Assembly: GCA_964505325.1 (NCBI GenBank)
Contig: CAZDHT010000217.1
Coordinates: 1-9,463, forward strand
DNA length: 9,463 bases
Origin: CAZDHT01 sp964505325
GTDB lineage: Bacteria; Planctomycetota; PUPC01
Direction: 5' to 3'
Shown here: piece by piece, positions 6,230 through 9,463 of the stretch
Layout: every line of letters starts with the position of its first letter
Position numbering within the stretch: position 1 is the stretch's first letter
Translations under genes and position numbers: made by a program
Notes under the pieces: generated by a model
Told to the model about the DNA's origin: nothing
Database searches by the model: none
Seen by the model: the letters and a program-made list of their open reading frames with translations, nothing else

Positions 6230-9200
6230 TGGCGGCTCCGGCTCTGATCTGGTTTGGGCTCTGGTTTGGGCAACACCGAGATCTGGTGGAGTGCCTGTCG
6301 GCTCCCCCACCCCACGAATCCGTAGTGCGCCGAGACCGCGTAGCGGTTGAACTCGTACTTGCCCGGCAGGCGCCCCGCCGTCAGCTCTTCCACTTTCCAC
6401 GTGGCGGGGTCGATCTTGAACCAGGCCGAGCCCGGCGCGTAGACGTACCCATCGCGGAACAACAGATGCTCCCTGAAATACCCCTGGCCGATCTCCAGCT
6501 TCAGCAGGAGGCGCCAGGTCTTGCCGTTGCCCCACGTCGTACCGAGGGCCGCTCGCTGTCTGACGCCGAAGTCACTCGCCTCGAGCAGCGCACCGCGCCG
6601 GCTGAAATAGGAGAACTCACGACGCATGTCGGCGTGAGCGAACGAGTCGGGATAGGGCGGGACCTTCAGCGTGGAGACCTTGAGCGAGGTCAGGTTAATC
6701 TGTAGCGGCTGCATGCGAGAGTCGAGCGTGGTGCCGTCCCGTCCGACCAGCAGCAGGTGCGGCTCCCGGCCTTTCACGGTGTGGAGGGCGTGAAGCCAGT
6801 GTGGTTCGAAGACCAACTCGGGGTCGTTCGAGGGCGTGGACACCGAGCTCGTCCGGGGGATCTTGACGGCCCTGTGGAACACGTTGACCTTGTGCCCCTT
6901 TGGGTGAGGCTCGACGATGGCGCACCAGGCCCGCTTGTGCTTGCCGAACGACCCGACCGCGCATACTTTCCCCGGCGCGATGGGATGGACCATCATCGAG
7001 CGGTCCGCCGGCGGAAGACCCTGTTGCGTCCCGACCTTCGCCTCTATCTTGCCGTTCCTGTCGAGGACCCAGAGGCCGGCGCGCCGGGTGGCGATCCACA
7101 CCCGCTGGCCGTCGTACTTCACGTCGGTAAAGATCGGCTGCTTGTCCACCACGACTTCTTCCAAGACGCCGGGCGCGCGCATGAACAATACGACGCCGGC
7201 GTTCCACATCACGTCCAGCGTGTCACCGCACTGCAGCAGGTGACGCAGGCCGCCCGACCCGCCATAGGTCTCCCACCTCTTCCCGGCAAGCGGGACGGTC
7301 TTTCCGTCGAGAAGTCGGACCTGAAGGTCGAGGGGCTTGAACGCCATCCGCCCGGTTGCCTGGTTCTTGGGCTGACGTGCCGGCGGAGGACTGCTATGGA
7401 CGGCCGCCGGCCGAGGCTGCAATCGTCGGTGAAGCGCCTTGATCCGGTCGTAAAGCGGCTCTTTCGTGCGCTGGCTGTTCCAAGGCGCCGCGTACGGCAG
7501 CTGCTCGAAGTCCTTGAGCAACTTAGCGACCTCGCCCGGCGACGGTACCACGCCGGCGCCATCGCCCCAGTCCTGCCCTCGTGACGCACGCCACGGCCAG
7601 TAGAGGAGCCCGTAGCGCCCGCAGGTGCGGGCGACCTGATGATCGGACGCCTCGAGGGCGGCGAGAAACGCCCGCCAGTCCTTCGGCGTGGCCACGTCGG
7701 ACATGCCCTGGCCCGCCGCCTGCTTGAGTTGCCAGGGCCCCCATTCGAGGAACTGGACGAGCGAATGAGAGACCGAGAGCCGGTCCGGCGTGACCTCCGT
7801 CAGGACCCGTTTCAAGTGCTTCAGGTCGCTGGCCGTCGGGTAGTGCCTGTCCACCCGGGTGAGCGCAGATTCGACGAGCACCTCGCCCCAGCGGTCCATC
7901 CACATGAAGTCAACATACCGGTGCTTCGGTTCGGGCGGGCGTTTCAGCCGCAGCGCCCTGGGATAGACGTCGACCATGAACTCGTCTTCCACACGCTCGG
8001 CGACTTCAAGGATCTCCGCGCCGATCCGGTGTCCTTTCTCATTGGACATGTACGGAATCGGACGGATCAGGTTCCGTGCCCGGTGCTGAGCGGTCAGCTT
8101 CGTGGCCTGGTCGATGTCGATCCGACCATTGCGAATGAGATACTCCAGGTGCCCGAAGCCCAAGACGCAGGCCCGGACGCGCTTCCTGATGGCAGGAGCG
8201 GTCTTCGTGTTCCCTTTCTTCCATCGGTCTCGCCCGGCTTCGGTCAGGCGGCTCCGCATCAGCCAGCGGTAGTCGAACATCACCTGGAGTCGCTGGTCAG
8301 TGTTCCTCGGCTCGATCAGGAGAGCGGCTTCCCGAAGGCCAATGGCGTGCTCCCAGTCGCCCACGCGTGTGAACGCGTCGGCCCGCGTGACCAGTTCCGT
8401 GACCTGCTCCGCCTCGGCGAGCGGCTGCCCGGCCTGCTTTCCGGATCCCTCGAGGACGCGGGGGGCCACCTCGCGGCGCAGGAACCGGGCGACCTCGCGC
8501 AGCGGCACCTTCTCGCGCCGTAGCGTCGCGAGCTTTCGTGGGCCGCGCGTGAGCAGGACCTCGACCGTGAACGTCACGTCCTTCTTCGTCACGGCGTTGG
8601 CGACCTCGAACGAGCCCTTGACGAAAAGCGGCACGGTCCGCTGCACACCGTCGGTCAACTCCTTCGATATCGCGGACGCCTCCTCGGTCTCGACCACGGC
8701 CACGTTGGGCACGGCAAGGAGAGCCGACGCCAGCAGGTGCGCGAACGATGCCTGAAGATGGTCGTAATCGTGAACCAGGTTGTTCGACTTGAACGGCGAT
8801 AGCCCGATCACGCGCAGCTTCCCGGTACTGTGTTGCGCGGCCACCCGACCGATCCGATCACGGATCGCTGCACGTACAGCCGTGACGTCTTCAGATGGAA
8901 AGACACCGTGCCACAGCCGCGCACCGGTGCGGCAGTCACAGATCACCAGGTGGATGGACGGTTTTGCCGTTCGCCCTTTGACCAGAATGGCGAGGCGGTC
9001 GGCCTTGAGCAGCCGGCCGAGCTTCAGCCGTCGGGACGTCGCTGGGCCGAGCACTTGACTCAAGGCCAACTCCCGCGTCACATCGCGGATCCGGGCACGC
9101 TCCACCAGTTCGATGTTCTTTCGTGCCGACAGGTCGACGGTCAACAGGTCGGGCAGGCCGGTCTTCTCGACCGGCGGCGACGCGAGCACGGCCCAGCGCT

Positions 9201-9282
9201 GCGGGGAGCGGACCGACTCCCCGGCCACAGCCGACGCGCCAGTCGACAGCAACATGAAGAGGGCCAGGGCAAGTCGACTCAT
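6226..9282 (-). CDS. orfB: large exported protein with two degenerate CsgG/FlgO-like domains, helical middle and beta-propeller
   Basis: 1018 residues from ATG 9282, preceded by AAAGG at 9288-9292 with 5-base spacing; an in-frame GTG at 9288 would add two residues. Residues 1-20 are a signal peptide (SRLALALFMLL, cut near ASA). Residues 29-148 form a first head: WAVLASPP, LPDLLTVDLS, IELVERARI, then CDCRTGARLW, close to the D-A-x-T-G-x-x-L-W signature of TolB-N-type domains. Residues 154-278 form a second, weaker head (LRVIGLSPF, LLASALLAVPNVAVVE, VKGSFEVA). A TPR-like pair lies near 294-328 (WEHAIGLREAALLIEPRN). Residues about 345-620 are helical, Trp-rich in places and unrecognised. A Pro-rich linker spans about 623-640. 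Residues about 670-1003 look like a propeller, with a regulator-propeller-like repeat at 724-760 (GQRVWIATRRAGLWVLD). It heads the paralogue run and is its most diverged member. Function is unknown. Confidence 0.92.
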   Translation of the reverse strand: MSRLALALFMLLSTGASAVAGESVRSPQRWAVLASPPVEKTGLPDLLTVDLSARKNIELVERARIRDVTRELALSQVLGPATSRRLKLGRLLKADRLAILVKGRTAKPSIHLVICDCRTGARLWHGVFPSEDVTAVRAAIRDRIGRVAAQHSTGKLRVIGLSPFKSNNLVHDYDHLQASFAHLLASALLAVPNVAVVETEEASAISKELTDGVQRTVPLFVKGSFEVANAVTKKDVTFTVEVLLTRGPRKLATLRREKVPLREVARFLRREVAPRVLEGSGKQAGQPLAEAEQVTELVTRADAFTRVGDWEHAIGLREAALLIEPRNTDQRLQVMFDYRWLMRSRLTEAGRDRWKKGNTKTAPAIRKRVRACVLGFGHLEYLIRNGRIDIDQATKLTAQHRARNLIRPIPYMSNEKGHRIGAEILEVAERVEDEFMVDVYPRALRLKRPPEPKHRYVDFMWMDRWGEVLVESALTRVDRHYPTASDLKHLKRVLTEVTPDRLSVSHSLVQFLEWGPWQLKQAAGQGMSDVATPKDWRAFLAALEASDHQVARTCGRYGLLYWPWRASRGQDWGDGAGVVPSPGEVAKLLKDFEQLPYAAPWNSQRTKEPLYDRIKALHRRLQPRPAAVHSSPPPARQPKNQATGRMAFKPLDLQVRLLDGKTVPLAGKRWETYGGSGGLRHLLQCGDTLDVMWNAGVVLFMRAPGVLEEVVVDKQPIFTDVKYDGQRVWIATRRAGLWVLDRNGKIEAKVGTQQGLPPADRSMMVHPIAPGKVCAVGSFGKHKRAWCAIVEPHPKGHKVNVFHRAVKIPRTSSVSTPSNDPELVFEPHWLHALHTVKGREPHLLLVGRDGTTLDSRMQPLQINLTSLKVSTLKVPPYPDSFAHADMRREFSYFSRRGALLEASDFGVRQRAALGTTWGNGKTWRLLLKLEIGQGYFREHLLFRDGYVYAPGSAWFKIDPATWKVEELTAGRLPGKYEFNRYAVSAHYGFVGWGSRQALHQISVLPKPEPKPDQSRSRQ

Positions 9283-9350
9283 CTGCACCTTTCGTCCCCC
9301 GGAATGCGGCGTGCCCCGGGCGGTCGCCGGAGGGCGGCGCTCGTGGTCAT
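9279..9350 (-). CDS. Possible 23-codon mini-ORF coupling orfA to orfB
   Basis: ATG at 9350-9348 overlaps the orfA stop (TGA 9349-9347), and its own TGA at 9281-9279 overlaps the orfB ATG at 9282-9280; both junctions read ATGA. The 23-residue product is Arg/Pro-rich with no hydrophobic segment or domain. The only Shine-Dalgarno-like sequence before it is a GGGAG about 10 bases upstream. It could be a translational bridge between orfA and orfB or chance in GC-rich DNA. ORFs this short arise easily, so I rate it low. Confidence 0.25.
   Translation of the reverse strand: MTTSAALRRPPGARRIPGDERCR
9288..9292 (-). promoter_or_regulatory. Ribosome binding site of orfB
   Basis: AAAGG on the minus strand, 5 bases before ATG 9282. 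It overlaps the competing GTG at 9288, which favours the ATG. Confidence 0.45.
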
Positions 9351-9463
9351 CGTCTTCGGTCTCCCGGCAAAGACGGCGCGGGCGGTGCCTCCTTGACCTC
9401 TGCCGGCGCCGCGCCCTCCTTGTCTCGCGCGGGAGCTTTTGCGATGGATATCTGGAAGAAGTC
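9347..9463 (-). CDS. orfA: C-terminal end of an upstream gene (5' part outside window)
   Basis: The frame is open from the window edge and gives 38 residues ending at TGA 9349-9347. It begins DFFQISIAKAPARDKEG and continues in an Ala/Pro/Glu/Lys-rich tail to LPGDRRR. The other open frame in this stretch, continuous with orfB, is extremely Arg-rich and unlike a protein. This frame has a more natural composition, and its stop lies in an ATGA overlap like the other junctions of the operon. The tail looks like a disordered C-terminus. No family can be assigned from so little sequence. Confidence 0.5.
   Translation of the reverse strand, partial: DFFQISIAKAPARDKEGAAPAEVKEAPPAPSLPGDRRR

Noticed and set aside
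1..9463. tRNA, rRNA, CRISPR array, insertion sequence or prophage elements
   Set aside because: I saw no regularly spaced short repeats, no terminal inverted repeats with a transposase and no tRNA-like cloverleaf. Apart from the N gap the window is covered by protein-coding sequence.
9289..9463. Extension of orfB upstream in the same frame to the window edge
   Set aside because: The frame is open but gives a very Arg-rich, non-protein-like sequence and would put the clear signal peptide of orfB in the middle of the protein.

Overview
The window is a single minus-strand operon; the plus strand has no convincing gene. Base composition is GC-rich. The proteins are exported, one has a clear lipoprotein signal, and the domains (CsgG/FlgO/TolB-N-like heads, TPRs, PEGA, Asp-box beta-propellers) suit a Gram-negative, large-genome environmental bacterium. 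A Planctomycetota or related PVC-type lineage is a guess from domain style only. A run of exactly 100 N at 1603-1702 points to a scaffolded draft assembly, probably a metagenome-assembled genome.

Layout in transcription order (right to left): orfA, the last 38 codons of an upstream gene (9463-9347); a possible 23-codon mini-ORF (9350-9279); orfB, 1018 aa (9282-6226), with two degenerate CsgG/FlgO-like domains, a helical/TPR middle and a C-terminal beta-propeller; orfC, 267 aa (6229-5426), a compact CsgG-like domain plus two TPR-like repeats; orfD, 931 aa (5415-2620), with head, TPRs, an unknown beta-rich domain, PEGA and an Asp-box propeller; orfE (2623-397), of the same architecture as orfD but cut by the assembly gap; and orfF (400 to beyond base 1), whose first 133 residues carry the same head. 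Every junction is either a 4-base overlap (ATGA or GTGA) or, for orfC/orfD, a 10-base gap, so the genes are almost certainly co-transcribed and largely translationally coupled. No promoter or terminator is visible inside the window.

The main observation is that at least five consecutive genes encode diverged paralogues of one exported module: a CsgG/FlgO/TolB-N-type alpha/beta head joined to different C-terminal bodies. In orfD, orfE and orfF the first 45 residues of the head are nearly identical, and orfD/orfF are also close at DNA level. The heads look too short to contain the pore-forming hairpins of true CsgG. I read the cluster as a family of periplasmic or outer-membrane-anchored assembly or sensing proteins whose shared heads could co-assemble while the TPR, PEGA and propeller parts bind partners or ligands. 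No known pathway could be assigned, and that functional reading is inference.
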